Source of the DNA: DATAOG01 sp963798075
Lineage (GTDB): Bacteria; Pseudomonadota; Alphaproteobacteria; Geminicoccales; Geminicoccaceae
Direction: 5' to 3'
Assembly (NCBI GenBank): GCA_963798075.1
Contig: CAWCRU010000008.1
Location: forward strand, 1 to 64,000
Length of the DNA: 64,000 nucleotides
Shown: in pieces, positions 46,727-58,684 of the stretch
How the letters are laid out: the number at the start of each line of letters is the position of its first letter
Position numbering within the stretch: the stretch's first letter is position 1
Made by a program: the position numbers and the translations under genes
Notes under the pieces: model-generated
What the model saw: only the letters and a program-made list of their open reading frames with translations
Database searches by the model: none
What the model was told of the DNA's origin: nothing

Positions 46727-47368
46727 ATGGCCGTCCCGACCCTCGCCGAGCGCGACGAAGCCCTGCGCGAGCTCCTCGACGAGATTGCGCCGGCGCTCGG
46801 CGACCTCCTGCTCGAGACCGCCGTCACCCGGGGCGAGCTGACGCTGCGCGTGCCCACCCACGCGATCGCGCGCGTGCTCACCTATCTTCGCGACGCGCCG
46901 CAGTGCCAGTTCAAGATGCTGGTCGACCTCTGCGGGGTCGATTACCCGGAACGTGAGCAGCGCTTCGAGGTCGTCTATCATCTGCTGTCGCTCAGGCACA
47001 ATCAGCGCGTCCGGGTCAAGGTCGCGACCGACGAGACGACGCCGGTGCCGTCGGCGGTCGAGGTGTTCGGCTCGGCGATGTGGTATGAGCGCGAGGCCTG
47101 GGATCTCTATGGCGTCTTCTTCGCCGACAATCCGGACCTGCGCCGGCTGCTGACCGACTACGGGTTCGAGGGCCATCCGCTGCGCAAGGACTTTCCGCAG
47201 ACCGGCTACGTCGAGGTGCGCTACGACGACGAGCAAAAGCGGGTCGTCTACGAGCCGGTCGACCTGCGCCAGGAGTGGCGGAGCTTCGACTTCCTCAGTC
47301 CCTGGGAGGGCGGCGGCGTGCTGCCGGGCGACGAGAAGGCGACCGATGGCGCTGGCGGCGCCGGTTGA
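46727..47368 (+). CDS. nuoC: NADH-quinone oxidoreductase subunit C
   Basis: 213-residue peripheral subunit, separate from NuoD (not fused as in enterics). Conserved LVDLCGVDYP near residue 65, EREAWDLYGVFFADNPDLRRLLTDYGF-type segment and HPLRKDFPQTGY. ATG 46727. Confidence 0.96.
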   Translation: MAVPTLAERDEALRELLDEIAPALGDLLLETAVTRGELTLRVPTHAIARVLTYLRDAPQCQFKMLVDLCGVDYPEREQRFEVVYHLLSLRHNQRVRVKVATDETTPVPSAVEVFGSAMWYEREAWDLYGVFFADNPDLRRLLTDYGFEGHPLRKDFPQTGYVEVRYDDEQKRVVYEPVDLRQEWRSFDFLSPWEGGGVLPGDEKATDGAGGAG

Positions 47369-47374
47369 CGAGCG

Positions 47375-48553
47375 ATGCCCGACCTCACGCTCCAGAACTA
47401 CACTTTGAACTTCGGGCCGCAGCATCCGGCAGCGCATGGCGTGCTGCGCCTCGTGCTCGAGCTCGACGGCGAGGTCGTCGAGCGTGCCGACCCGCACATC
47501 GGCCTGTTGCACCGCGGCACCGAGAAGCTGATCGAGTACCGGCCCTACATCCAGAGCGTCGGCTACTTCGACCGCCTCGACTATGTCTCGCCGCTCGCGC
47601 AGGAACACGCCTACGTGCTCGCGATCGAGCAGCTGCTCGGAATCGAGATCCCGGTCCGGGCGAAATGGATCCGGGTGCTGTTCGACGAGATCACGCGCAT
47701 CCTCAACCACCTCCTCAACATCACGACCCTTGCACTCGACATCGGGGCGATGACGCCGCTCCTCTGGGGTTTCGAGGAGCGCGAGAAGCTGATGGAGTTC
47801 TATGAGCGCGTCTCGGGCGCGCGCCTGCACGCCAACTACTATCGCCCGGGCGGGGTCGCGCGCGATCTGCCAGACGGGCTCAATGACGACATCCGGGCCT
47901 GGATGGCGAGCTTCCCGGCGCTGGTCGACGACATCGAGCGGTTGATCACCGACAACCGGATCTTTCGCCAGCGCCTGGTCGAGATCGGCGTGATTACCGC
48001 CGACGAGGCGCAGGACCTCGGCTTCACCGGGCCCATGCTGCGCGCCTCCGGCCTTGCCTGGGACCTGCGCAAGAGCCAGCCCTACGAGGTCTACGAGCAG
48101 CTCGACTTCGACATCCCGGTCGGGCGCAACGGCGACTGCTTCGATCGCTACATGGTGCGCATGGCCGAGATGCGCGAGTTGCTCAAGATCATGGCCCAGT
48201 GCCTCGACCAGATGCCCAAGGGGCCGGTCAAGCTGGAGGATCGGAAGATCACGCCGCCCAAGCGGTCCGAGCTCAAGCGCTCGATGGAGGCGCTCATCCA
48301 TCACTTCAAGCTCTACACCGAAGGCTTTCATGTGCCGGCCGGCGAGACCTACGCCGCGGTCGAGGCACCGAAGGGCGAGTTCGGGGTCTATCTGGTCGCC
48401 GACGGCACCAATCGGCCCTGGCGCTGCAAGATCCGGGCAAGCAGCTATCCCCATCTGGCGGCGCTCGAGCAGATGGCCAAGGGCCACATGCTGGCCGACA
48501 TCCCGGCGATCATCGGCTCGCTCGACATCGTATTCGGGGAGATCGACCGGTGA
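47375..48553 (+). CDS. nuoD: NADH-quinone oxidoreductase subunit D
   Basis: 392-residue subunit lining the quinone pocket. Opening NFGPQHPAAHGVLRLVLELDGE, HIGLLHRGTEKLIEY and the C-terminal DIVFGEIDR are diagnostic; the quinone-head histidine and tyrosine region (HPAAHG, SVGYFDRLDY) is intact. Stop overlaps the nuoE GTG. Confidence 0.98.
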   Translation: MPDLTLQNYTLNFGPQHPAAHGVLRLVLELDGEVVERADPHIGLLHRGTEKLIEYRPYIQSVGYFDRLDYVSPLAQEHAYVLAIEQLLGIEIPVRAKWIRVLFDEITRILNHLLNITTLALDIGAMTPLLWGFEEREKLMEFYERVSGARLHANYYRPGGVARDLPDGLNDDIRAWMASFPALVDDIERLITDNRIFRQRLVEIGVITADEAQDLGFTGPMLRASGLAWDLRKSQPYEVYEQLDFDIPVGRNGDCFDRYMVRMAEMRELLKIMAQCLDQMPKGPVKLEDRKITPPKRSELKRSMEALIHHFKLYTEGFHVPAGETYAAVEAPKGEFGVYLVADGTNRPWRCKIRASSYPHLAALEQMAKGHMLADIPAIIGSLDIVFGEIDR

Positions 48554-49374
48554 GCGCGCCGGCGGCGCCGCCCGTGACCGCGAACGAGCCGTTCGCGTTC
48601 ACGGCCGAGAACGAGGCGTTGGCCAGAACCGCGATCGCGCGCTACCCGGCGGGCCGCCAGGCGAGCGCGGTGCTGGCGCTGCTCACGCTCGCCCAAAAGC
48701 AGTGCGGCGGCTGGCTGCCGCAGCCGGCGCTCGACCATGTCGCCCTTCGCCTCTCGATGCCGACCATCCGGGTCTACGAGGTCGCCTCCTTCTACGACAT
48801 GCTCAACACGCGGCCGGTCGGCCGCACCCAGGTCCGGGTCTGCACGACCACGCCCTGCTGGCTGTGCGGCTCGGACGACGTCGTGCGGGCCTGTCACGAC
48901 GTGCTCGGCATCGAGATCGGCCAGTCGACCGGCGACGGCCGCTTCTTCCTGCGCGAGTTCGAGTGCCTGGGCGCCTGCGCCAACGCGCCGATCCTCTGGG
49001 TCGACGACGACTACTACGAGGATCTGACCTACGACACGACGAAGGCGGTCCTCGAGGCGCTCATGCGTGGCGAGCGGCCGCAGCCGGGCTCTCAGACCGG
49101 ACGGCGCGCCTCGATGCCGGCAGGCGGCAAGAAGACGCTGCTGATCGATCCGCACGAGCGGGACAACGGCCACGACCCGGGGCCGGGCCGTCCGGACGAA
49201 GAGCCGGTCGAGAAGGCGAAGCCCGAGGCCGAGGTCAAGCAGCACGCCGCCCGCACCGAGCGGCAGGGGCGGCCGGCCCACACGGCCGGCGAGCGACCCG
49301 GGCCCGGAGACCGGTCCAGGCCCGGCAAGCACGACCGAGCGGCGGGGAAGGCGAAGACTCCCGATGCTGGCTGA
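48550..49374 (+). CDS. nuoE: NADH-quinone oxidoreductase subunit E, with C-terminal extension
   Basis: 274 residues. The first 175 form the thioredoxin-like 2Fe-2S subunit (cluster N1a: CTTTPCWLC and CLGACANAP). The last 90 or so are a charged, proline-rich and probably disordered tail (DPHERDNGHDPGPG, EEPVEKAKPEAEV), longer than in enteric homologues. GTG 48550 overlaps the nuoD stop; the gene end overlaps nuoF by 11 bp. Confidence 0.96.
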   Translation: MSAPAAPPVTANEPFAFTAENEALARTAIARYPAGRQASAVLALLTLAQKQCGGWLPQPALDHVALRLSMPTIRVYEVASFYDMLNTRPVGRTQVRVCTTTPCWLCGSDDVVRACHDVLGIEIGQSTGDGRFFLREFECLGACANAPILWVDDDYYEDLTYDTTKAVLEALMRGERPQPGSQTGRRASMPAGGKKTLLIDPHERDNGHDPGPGRPDEEPVEKAKPEAEVKQHAARTERQGRPAHTAGERPGPGDRSRPGKHDRAAGKAKTPDAG

Positions 49375-50647
49375 CAAGGACCGCATCTTCACCAACCTCT
49401 ACGGCGAGCACGACTGGCGATTGCCGGGGGCGCGCCGGCGCGGCGACTGGGACGGCACCAAGGGCCTGATCGCCCAGGGCCGCGACTGGATCGTGGCGCA
49501 GGTCAAGGAATCGGGCCTGCGCGGGCGCGGTGGCGCCGGCTTTCCGACCGGCCTCAAGATGTCCTTCATGCCCAAGAAGTCGGACGGCGGCCCGACCTAC
49601 CTCGTGCTCAACGCCGACGAGAGCGAGCCCGGCACCTGCAAGGACCGGGAGATCCTGCGCCACGACCCGCACAAGCTGCTCGAGGGCTGCCTGATCGCCG
49701 GCGTCGGCATGGGCGCGACCGCCTGCTACATCTACATCCGGGGCGAGTACATCCGCGAGGCCGAGATCCTCCAGGCCGCGATCGACGAGGCCTACGCCGA
49801 AGGCCTGATCGGCAAGGACGCCTGCGGCTCGGGCTACGACTACGAGATCTACCTGCACCGGGGGGCCGGCGCCTACATCTGCGGCGAGGAGACGGGCCTC
49901 CTCGAGAGCCTCGAAGGCAAGAAGGGCCAGCCGCGCCTCAAGCCGCCGTTCCCGGCCGCGGTCGGCCTCTACGGCCGGCCGAGCACGGTTTCCAATGTCG
50001 AGACGATTGCGGTCATCCCGACCATCCTGCGGCGCGGCGCCGCCTGGTTCGCGGGCTTCGGCCGGCCGAACAACACGGGCACCAAGATCTACTGCATCTC
50101 GGGCCACGTGAGGCAGCCGTGCACGGTCGAGGAGGAGATGAGCATCCCCTTGCGCGAGCTGATCGACAAGCACGCGGGCGGCGTCCGCGGCGGCTGGGAC
50201 AATTTGCTCGCGGTGATTCCGGGCGGCGCCTCGGTGCCGCTGATCCCGAAGTCGATCTGCGGCGATGTGCTGATGGACTTCGACGCGCTCCGCGACGTCC
50301 AGAGCGGGCTCGGCACCGCGGGCGTGATCGTGATGGACAAGTCGACCGACGTCGTCGCCGCGATCGCCCGGTTGTCCAAGTTCTACATGCACGAGTCCTG
50401 CGGCCAGTGCACGCCCTGTCGCGAGGGCACCGGCTGGCTTTGGCGAATGCTGATCCGGATTGGCGAGGGCCGCGCCGAGCTCTCCGAGATCGACCTGTTG
50501 CAGGATGTCACTAAAGAGATCGAGGGCCATACCATCTGCGCCCTCGGCGATGCCGCCGCTTGGCCGGTCCAGGGCCTGATCCGCCACTTCCGGCCCGAGC
50601 TCGAGCGCCGGATCAAGGACTACCAACGCAGCCGGCGCGCGGCCTGA
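49364..50647 (+). CDS. nuoF: NADH-quinone oxidoreductase subunit F
   Basis: 427-residue NADH- and FMN-binding subunit. NADH site GLRGRGGAGFPTGLKMSF-type glycine loop, FMN region LVLNADESEPGTCKDREIL-type, GEETGLLESLEG, and the N3 4Fe-4S ligands in ESCGQCTPCREG. ATG 49364. Confidence 0.98.
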   Translation: MLADKDRIFTNLYGEHDWRLPGARRRGDWDGTKGLIAQGRDWIVAQVKESGLRGRGGAGFPTGLKMSFMPKKSDGGPTYLVLNADESEPGTCKDREILRHDPHKLLEGCLIAGVGMGATACYIYIRGEYIREAEILQAAIDEAYAEGLIGKDACGSGYDYEIYLHRGAGAYICGEETGLLESLEGKKGQPRLKPPFPAAVGLYGRPSTVSNVETIAVIPTILRRGAAWFAGFGRPNNTGTKIYCISGHVRQPCTVEEEMSIPLRELIDKHAGGVRGGWDNLLAVIPGGASVPLIPKSICGDVLMDFDALRDVQSGLGTAGVIVMDKSTDVVAAIARLSKFYMHESCGQCTPCREGTGWLWRMLIRIGEGRAELSEIDLLQDVTKEIEGHTICALGDAAAWPVQGLIRHFRPELERRIKDYQRSRRAA

Positions 50648-50670
50648 GCCGGGCGAGGAGCCAGAGCGCA

Positions 50671-52734
50671 ATGCCGAAACTGACCGTCGACGGCCTGGAG
50701 ATCGAGGTCCCGCCCGGCTCCACGGTGCTCCAGGCCTGCGAGGCGGCCGGCCGCGAGATCCCGGTCTTCTGCTACCACCCGCGCCTCAACATCGCCGGCA
50801 ACTGCCGGATGTGCCTGGTCGAGATGGAAAAGTCGCCGAAGCCCATAGCGTCCTGCGCGATGCCGGCGGGCGAGGGGATGGTGATCAAGACCGACACGGC
50901 CCTGGTCCACAAGGCCCGCAAGGGCGTGCTCGAGATGCTGCTGATCAACCACCCGCTCGATTGCCCGATCTGCGATCAGGGCGGCGAGTGCGACCTGCAG
51001 GACCTGACGCTCTTCTACGGACCCGACCATTCGCGCTTCAAGGAGAACAAGCGGACCGTCACCGACAAGGAGCTCGGGCCCCTGATCTCGACCCACATGA
51101 CCCGCTGCATCCATTGCACCCGCTGCATCCGCTTCCTCACCGAGGTCGCCGGCCTCGAGGAGCTCGGCGCCACGGGCCGCGGCGAGCACATGGAGATCGG
51201 CACCTGGATCGAGCGCGCGGTGATGTCCGAGCTGCAGGGCAACACGATCGACATCTGCCCCGTCGGGGCTTTGAACTCCAAGCCCTACGAGTACCGGGCG
51301 CGCTCGTGGGAACTGCGCAAAACCGAATCGGTCGACGTCCTGGACGCGGTCGGCTGCAACATCCGGGTCGACGCGCGCGGCCCCGAGGTCATGCGGATCG
51401 TGCCGCGCCTGCACGAGGACATCAACGAGGAGTGGATCTCCGACAAGACCCGTTTTTCGTATGATGGCCTGAAAAAACGCCGCCTCGACGTGCCCATGGT
51501 CAAGCGCGACGGCAAGCTCCGGCCCGCGGCCTGGCGGGAAGCGTTCGTCGCGATCCGGGAGCGCCTCGACGGTCTGAGTGGCGACAGGATCGGCGCGATC
51601 ACGGGCGACCTCGTCGACTGCGAGGCGATGGTCGTCCTAAAGGACCTCATGACGGCGCTGGAATCGCCGCATCTCGACTGCCGCCAAAGCGGTGCCAGGC
51701 TCGATCCCAGGGCGCGCTGCGGCTATCTCTTCAACACCACGATTGCCGGCATCGAGCAGGCCGACCTCTGTCTCTTGATCGGCAGCAATCCGCGCTTCGA
51801 GGCTTCGCTGATCAACGCCCGCCTGCGCAAGCGCTGGCGCCAGGGCGGCTTCACGGTCGCCCGCATCGGCATGCCTGCGGACCTGACCTACCCGGTCCAG
51901 GACCTCGGCGCGGGTCCGCAGACGCTGGCAGCGCTCGCCGACGGCAGCCACGAGTTCGCAAAGCGCCTCGAGCAGGCAGAACGGCCGATGCTGATCCTCG
52001 GCCAGGGCGCGCTCCGGCGCGGCGAGGGGGCTGCCATCCTCGCAGCCGCGCGCGAGATGGCCGAGGCCTTCGGCTTCGTCAAGGAGGGCTGGAACGGTTT
52101 CAACGTCCTTCACACCGCAGCCGCCCGGGTCGGCGGCCTCGACCTCGGCCTCGTTCCGGGCAAGGGCGGCCTCGATGTCGACGGGATGCTGCAGGCGGCG
52201 GGCAAGGGCGAGCTCGAGGTCCTGTTTCTGCTCGGCGCCGACGAGCTTGACCTCGACGGCATCGGCGACGCCTTCGTCATCTACCAGGGCCACCACGGCG
52301 ACCGCGGCGCCAGGCGTGCCGACGTGATCCTGCCCGGCGCCGCCTACACCGAGAAGAACGCGACCTACGTCAACACCGAGGGCCGGCCGCAGCGGACGCG
52401 GCTCGCGGTCTTCCCGCCGGGCGAGGCCCGCGAGGACTGGAAGATCCTGCGCGCGCTGTCAGAGGCCCTCGGGCGCACGCTGCCGCTCGACACGCTGGCT
52501 CAGGTGCGCGCCCGCATGGCCGATATCGCCCCCCAGCTCGCCCAGCCGGACGTGATCCAGCCGGCACCCTGGCGGGCTTTCGGCCGGAAGGGCAAGCTCG
52601 AGGGCTCCCCCTTCATCAGCCCGATCGTCGATTTCTACCGGACCGATCCGATCTCGCGCGCCTCCCTGATCATGGCGGAGTGCAGCGCGCTGCACAGCCC
52701 GGTCCCAGAGCCGGCGACCGGCACCCATGGCTAG
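50671..52734 (+). CDS. nuoG: NADH-quinone oxidoreductase subunit G
   Basis: 687-residue subunit with an N-terminal 2Fe-2S ferredoxin domain (CYHPRLNIAGNCRMCL), His-Cys3 cluster motif (HPLDCPICDQGGECDLQD) and 4Fe-4S ligands in RCIHCTRCIRF, followed by a molybdopterin-oxidoreductase-like domain that has lost the cofactor function. ATG 50671 with GAGGAG upstream. Overlaps nuoH by 8 bp. Confidence 0.97.
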   Translation: MPKLTVDGLEIEVPPGSTVLQACEAAGREIPVFCYHPRLNIAGNCRMCLVEMEKSPKPIASCAMPAGEGMVIKTDTALVHKARKGVLEMLLINHPLDCPICDQGGECDLQDLTLFYGPDHSRFKENKRTVTDKELGPLISTHMTRCIHCTRCIRFLTEVAGLEELGATGRGEHMEIGTWIERAVMSELQGNTIDICPVGALNSKPYEYRARSWELRKTESVDVLDAVGCNIRVDARGPEVMRIVPRLHEDINEEWISDKTRFSYDGLKKRRLDVPMVKRDGKLRPAAWREAFVAIRERLDGLSGDRIGAITGDLVDCEAMVVLKDLMTALESPHLDCRQSGARLDPRARCGYLFNTTIAGIEQADLCLLIGSNPRFEASLINARLRKRWRQGGFTVARIGMPADLTYPVQDLGAGPQTLAALADGSHEFAKRLEQAERPMLILGQGALRRGEGAAILAAAREMAEAFGFVKEGWNGFNVLHTAAARVGGLDLGLVPGKGGLDVDGMLQAAGKGELEVLFLLGADELDLDGIGDAFVIYQGHHGDRGARRADVILPGAAYTEKNATYVNTEGRPQRTRLAVFPPGEAREDWKILRALSEALGRTLPLDTLAQVRARMADIAPQLAQPDVIQPAPWRAFGRKGKLEGSPFISPIVDFYRTDPISRASLIMAECSALHSPVPEPATGTHG

Positions 52735-53737
52735 CTTTTGGACCGGCTATGCCTGGCCCACGATCTGGATCGTGATGCAGATCGTCGTCGTGGTCGTGCC
52801 GCTGCTCCTGGCCGTGGCCTATCTGACCTACGCCGAGCGCAAGGTGATCGCCGCGATGCAGCTCCGCCAGGGGCCGATGGTGGTGGGCCCCCTCGGCCTC
52901 TTGCAGCCGATCGCCGACGGTCTCAAGCTCCTGGTCAAGGAGACCGTGATCCCGAGCGGCGCCAACAAGGTCGTGTTCATCGCCGCGCCGATGATCACCT
53001 TCACGCTTGCCCTGATCGGCTGGGCGGTGATCCCGTTCGGCGATGGCCTCGTGATCGCCGACATCAACGTGGGCGTGCTCTACCTGTTCGCGATCAGCTC
53101 GCTCGGCGTCTACGGCATCATCATGGCCGGCTGGGCCAGCAACTCGCGCTACGCCTTCCTGGGCGCCCTGCGCTCGGCTGCCCAGATGGTCTCCTACGAG
53201 ATCTCGATCGGCCTGATCATCATCAACGTCCTGATCACGGTCGGCTCGCTCAATCTGTCGGCGATCGTGCGCGCCCAGGCGGGCCTCTGGTTCTTCATCC
53301 CGCATTTTCCGATGTTCGCGATCTTTATCGCCTCGATCCTGGCCGAGACCAATCGCCACCCATTCGATCTGCCCGAGGCCGAGGCCGAGCTCGTGTCCGG
53401 CTACAACGTCGAATACTCGGCGATGACGTTCGCGCTCTTCTTCCTCGGCGAATACGCCAACATGATCCTGATGAGCGCCATGGCCTCGATCCTGTTCCTG
53501 GGCGGCTGGCTGCCGCCGTTCGGGGTCGCGCCCTTCACCTGGATCCCGGGCCCGATCTGGCTGATCGCCAAGATCTGCCTGATCCTGTTCGTGTTCATCT
53601 GGGCGCGCGCCACCTTGCCCCGCTACCGCTACGATCAGCTGATGCGCCTCGGCTGGAAGGTGTTTCTGCCGGCCTCCCTGCTCTGGGTCGTCCTGACCTC
53701 GGGCTTCCTGGTCGCGACCGGCAACCTGCCGCACTGA
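52727..53737 (+). CDS. nuoH: NADH-quinone oxidoreductase subunit H
   Basis: 336-residue membrane subunit joining the arm to the pumps and lining the quinone channel. Eight or so helices with YAERKVIAAMQLRQGP, GWASNSRYAFLGALRSAAQM and the charged loop ETNRHPFDLPEAEAELVSGY. ATG 52727. Confidence 0.98.
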   Translation: MASFWTGYAWPTIWIVMQIVVVVVPLLLAVAYLTYAERKVIAAMQLRQGPMVVGPLGLLQPIADGLKLLVKETVIPSGANKVVFIAAPMITFTLALIGWAVIPFGDGLVIADINVGVLYLFAISSLGVYGIIMAGWASNSRYAFLGALRSAAQMVSYEISIGLIIINVLITVGSLNLSAIVRAQAGLWFFIPHFPMFAIFIASILAETNRHPFDLPEAEAELVSGYNVEYSAMTFALFFLGEYANMILMSAMASILFLGGWLPPFGVAPFTWIPGPIWLIAKICLILFVFIWARATLPRYRYDQLMRLGWKVFLPASLLWVVLTSGFLVATGNLPH

Positions 53738-53753
53738 GCGCCGGAGAGATCCC

Positions 53754-54242
53754 ATGGCCTGGCTCGACCGCACCGCCCGCACGCTGCTCTGGCAGGAGCT
53801 GGTCTCGGGTTTCGCGCTGACCTTGCGCTACATGTTCAAGCGCAGCGTGACACTGAACTATCCCTACGAGAAGGGGCCGCTCAGCCCGCGCTTTCGCGGC
53901 GAGCATGCGCTGCGCCGCTACCCGAACGGCGAGGAGCGCTGCATCGCCTGCAAGCTGTGCGAGGCGATCTGCCCGGCGCAGGCGATCACGATCGAATCCG
54001 AGCCGCGCCCGGACGGCTCGCGCCGGACCACGCGCTACGACATCGACATGGTCAAGTGCATCTACTGCGGCATGTGCGAGGAATCCTGCCCGGTCGATGC
54101 GATCGTGCAGGGGCCCAACTTCGAGTTCGCGACCGAGACCCGCGCCGAGCTGTTCTACAACAAGGAAAAGCTGCTCGCCAACGGCGCGCGATGGGAGCGC
54201 GAGATCGCGGCCAACCTTGTCGCCGATGCGCCTTACCGCTAA
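53754..54242 (+). CDS. nuoI: NADH-quinone oxidoreductase subunit I
   Basis: 162-residue 8Fe-ferredoxin-like subunit with clusters N6a and N6b: ligands in CIACKLCEAICP and CIYCGMCEESCP. ATG 53754. Opening basic, amphipathic, typical. Confidence 0.98.
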   Translation: MAWLDRTARTLLWQELVSGFALTLRYMFKRSVTLNYPYEKGPLSPRFRGEHALRRYPNGEERCIACKLCEAICPAQAITIESEPRPDGSRRTTRYDIDMVKCIYCGMCEESCPVDAIVQGPNFEFATETRAELFYNKEKLLANGARWEREIAANLVADAPYR

Positions 54243-54287
54243 ACCCTGGGGCGGCCGCACCCGAGACGGGACGGCGCCGAGGATGTC

Positions 54288-54899
54288 ATGACGTTTGCGC
54301 TCCTGGTCTTCTACCTGCTCGCGGCGGTCGCGGTGGCGGCCGGCGTCATGGTCATCTCGGCGCGCAACCCGGTCCATTCGGTGCTGTTCCTGATCCTCGC
54401 GTTCTTCAACACCGCGGGCCTGTTCGTGCTGCTCGGCGCCGAGTTCCTGGCGATGGTCCTGGTCGTGGTCTACGTCGGCGCGGTGGCCGTCCTGTTCCTG
54501 TTCGTGGTCATGATGCTCGACATCAACTTCGTCCGCCTGCGCGAGGGTTTTCTCCAGTACCTGCCGATCGGAGCGTTGATCGGCCTGGTCCTGCTGGTCG
54601 AACTGGTCCTGGTGCTCGGCAACTGGGGGCTCTCGGCGGAGGCCAGCCAGGGCATGGCGGCGCAGCCCGTGCCGGCCGAGGTCAGCAACATCGAGGCGTT
54701 GGGCAATCTCCTCTACACCGACTATTTCTACCTGTTCCAGGCGGCCGGCCTGATCCTTTTGGTCGCGATCATCGGCGCGATCACGCTGACGCTGCGTCAC
54801 AAGCCCGATGCGCGTCGCCAGCGCATCGCCCTCCAGGTCCACCGCCGGCGCGAGGAGAGCGTCGAGCTGCGCAAGGTCCAGCCTGGGAGCGGGATCTGA
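54288..54899 (+). CDS. nuoJ: NADH-quinone oxidoreductase subunit J
   Basis: 203-residue membrane subunit with five helices, including the pi-bulge helix region AVLFLFVVMMLDI after VYVGAVAV. The C-terminus is a charged tail (HRRREESVELRKV). ATG 54288; its TGA overlaps the nuoK ATG. Confidence 0.97.
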   Translation: MTFALLVFYLLAAVAVAAGVMVISARNPVHSVLFLILAFFNTAGLFVLLGAEFLAMVLVVVYVGAVAVLFLFVVMMLDINFVRLREGFLQYLPIGALIGLVLLVELVLVLGNWGLSAEASQGMAAQPVPAEVSNIEALGNLLYTDYFYLFQAAGLILLVAIIGAITLTLRHKPDARRQRIALQVHRRREESVELRKVQPGSGI

Positions 54900-55207
54900 T
54901 GGCGATCCCGCTCGCCCACTACCTGACGGTCGCCGCGATCCTGTTCACGCTCGGCATCTTCGGCATCTTCCTCAACCGCAAGAACGTGATCATCATCCTG
55001 ATGTCGATCGAGCTGATGCTGCTCGCGATCAACGTCAACTTCGTCGCCTTCTCGGCCTATCTGGGCGACCTCGCGGGCCAGGTCTTCGCGATGTTCGTGC
55101 TCACGGTCGCGGCAGCCGAGGCCGCGATCGGGCTCGCGATCCTGGTCGTCTACTTCCGCAACCGCGGCAGCATCGAGGTTGAGGACATCAACCTCATGCG
55201 GGGCTGA
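54899..55207 (+). CDS. nuoK: NADH-quinone oxidoreductase subunit K
   Basis: 102-residue three-helix subunit with the two conserved membrane glutamates in SIELMLLAINVNFVA and AAAEAAIGLAI. ATG overlaps the nuoJ stop. Confidence 0.98.
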   Translation: MAIPLAHYLTVAAILFTLGIFGIFLNRKNVIIILMSIELMLLAINVNFVAFSAYLGDLAGQVFAMFVLTVAAAEAAIGLAILVVYFRNRGSIEVEDINLMRG

Positions 55208-55213
55208 GCGGCC

Positions 55214-57133
<1,920 letters not shown>

Positions 57134-57144
57134 GGGACAGGGCA

Positions 57145-58659
57145 ATGAGCGACTGGCCGCTGCTCTCCCTCGTCATCTTCCTGCCGCTCGCGGGTGCTGC
57201 CTTCATCCTTTTGATCCGCGGCGAGCCCGAGGTCGTGGCCCAGAACGCGCGCAGCGTGGCCCTTTGGACCGCGAGCATCACCTTCCTCCTGTCGCTCCTG
57301 ATCTGGGGCAATTTCGACCCCTCGCGCGCCGACTTCCAGCTGGTCGAGAAGGTCGAGTGGTTCGCTGGCTTCGAGATCAGCTATCATGTCGGCATCGACG
57401 GCATCTCGCTCTTCCTCGTGCTCCTTTCCACCCTCATCACGCTGATCTGCGTGCTCGTCTCCTGGCAGTCGATCCAGTTTCGCGTCAAAGAGTACATGGT
57501 CGCCTTCCTCGTCATGGAAACCTTCATGGTCGGGGTGTTCTGCGCTCTCGACCTCGTGCTCTTCTATCTGTTCTTCGAGGGCATCCTGATCCCGATGTTC
57601 CTGATCATCGGGATCTGGGGCGGGCCGCGCCGGATCTATTCCGCGTTCAAGTTCTTCCTGTACACGCTGGCCGGCTCGGTGCTCTTCCTGGTCGCGGTCC
57701 TGGTCATGTATCTCAAGGCCGGCACGACCGACATGCCGACCCTGATGGGCGCCCATTTCGATCCGACGCTCCAGAAATGGCTCTGGCTCGCGATGTTCGC
57801 CTCGTTCGCGGTCAAGGTGCCGATGTGGCCGTTCCACACCTGGCTGCCGGACGCCCACGTCGAGGCGCCGACCGCGGGCTCGGTGGTGCTGGCCGGCATC
57901 CTGCTCAAGCTCGGCGGCTACGGCTATCTGCGGTTCTCGCTGCCGATGCTGCCCGACGCCTCGGTGTTCTTCACGCCCATGATCTTCGCGCTCTCGATCG
58001 TCGCGATCGTCTACACGTCGCTGGTGGCACTCATGCAGAGCGACATGAAGAAGCTGATCGCCTACAGCTCGGTCGCCCACATGGGCATCGTCACGATCGG
58101 GATCTTCACCCTCAACCCGCTCGGCATCGCGGGCTCGATCGTCCAGATGCTGAGCCATGGCCTCGTCTCGGGCGCGCTCTTCATGTGCGTGGGCGTCGTC
58201 TACGACCGCGTCCACTCCAGAGAGATCGCGAGCTACGGCGGCCTTGCCGAGCGCATGCCTGCCTACGCGACGGCGTTCATGCTGTTCATGCTGGCCTCGA
58301 TCGGCCTGCCCGGGACCTCGGGCTTCGTCGGCGAGATCCTGGTGATCATCGGCGTGTTCCAGATCAACAGCTGGGTCGCGGCGCTGGCCGCGACCGGCAT
58401 GATCCTCGGTGCCGCCTACATGCTCTGGCTGTACCGGCGGGTGATCTTCGGCGCGCTGCTCCAGGGCCATCTGCGGACGATCCGCGACCTGCGGCCGCAC
58501 GAGGTCGCGGCCTTCGCGCCGCTCGCCCTCCTGGTCCTGATCATGGGGGTCTATCCGGCCCTGTTCCTCGACCCGATGGCGGCCTCGGTCGATCATTTGC
58601 TGGCCCAGGTCGCGGGCCAGCCGGCGACCACCACGGCCGCCCTGCTCGTGGCCCACTGA
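57145..58659 (+). CDS. nuoM: NADH-quinone oxidoreductase subunit M
   Basis: 504-residue antiporter-like pump. Glutamate in FYLFFEGILIPMFLIIGIWG and the lysine helix KVPMWPFHTWLPDAHVEAPT are conserved. ATG 57145, eleven bases after nuoL. Confidence 0.98.
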   Translation: MSDWPLLSLVIFLPLAGAAFILLIRGEPEVVAQNARSVALWTASITFLLSLLIWGNFDPSRADFQLVEKVEWFAGFEISYHVGIDGISLFLVLLSTLITLICVLVSWQSIQFRVKEYMVAFLVMETFMVGVFCALDLVLFYLFFEGILIPMFLIIGIWGGPRRIYSAFKFFLYTLAGSVLFLVAVLVMYLKAGTTDMPTLMGAHFDPTLQKWLWLAMFASFAVKVPMWPFHTWLPDAHVEAPTAGSVVLAGILLKLGGYGYLRFSLPMLPDASVFFTPMIFALSIVAIVYTSLVALMQSDMKKLIAYSSVAHMGIVTIGIFTLNPLGIAGSIVQMLSHGLVSGALFMCVGVVYDRVHSREIASYGGLAERMPAYATAFMLFMLASIGLPGTSGFVGEILVIIGVFQINSWVAALAATGMILGAAYMLWLYRRVIFGALLQGHLRTIRDLRPHEVAAFAPLALLVLIMGVYPALFLDPMAASVDHLLAQVAGQPATTTAALLVAH

Positions 58660-58684
58660 GCGGCGCCAGAGGCTGGAAATCGCG

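Noticed and set aside
46595..48487. Long minus-strand open frame opposite nuoC-nuoD
   Set aside because: It is a high-GC mirror frame of conserved complex I genes, with compositionally biased His/Arg/Asp-rich translation.
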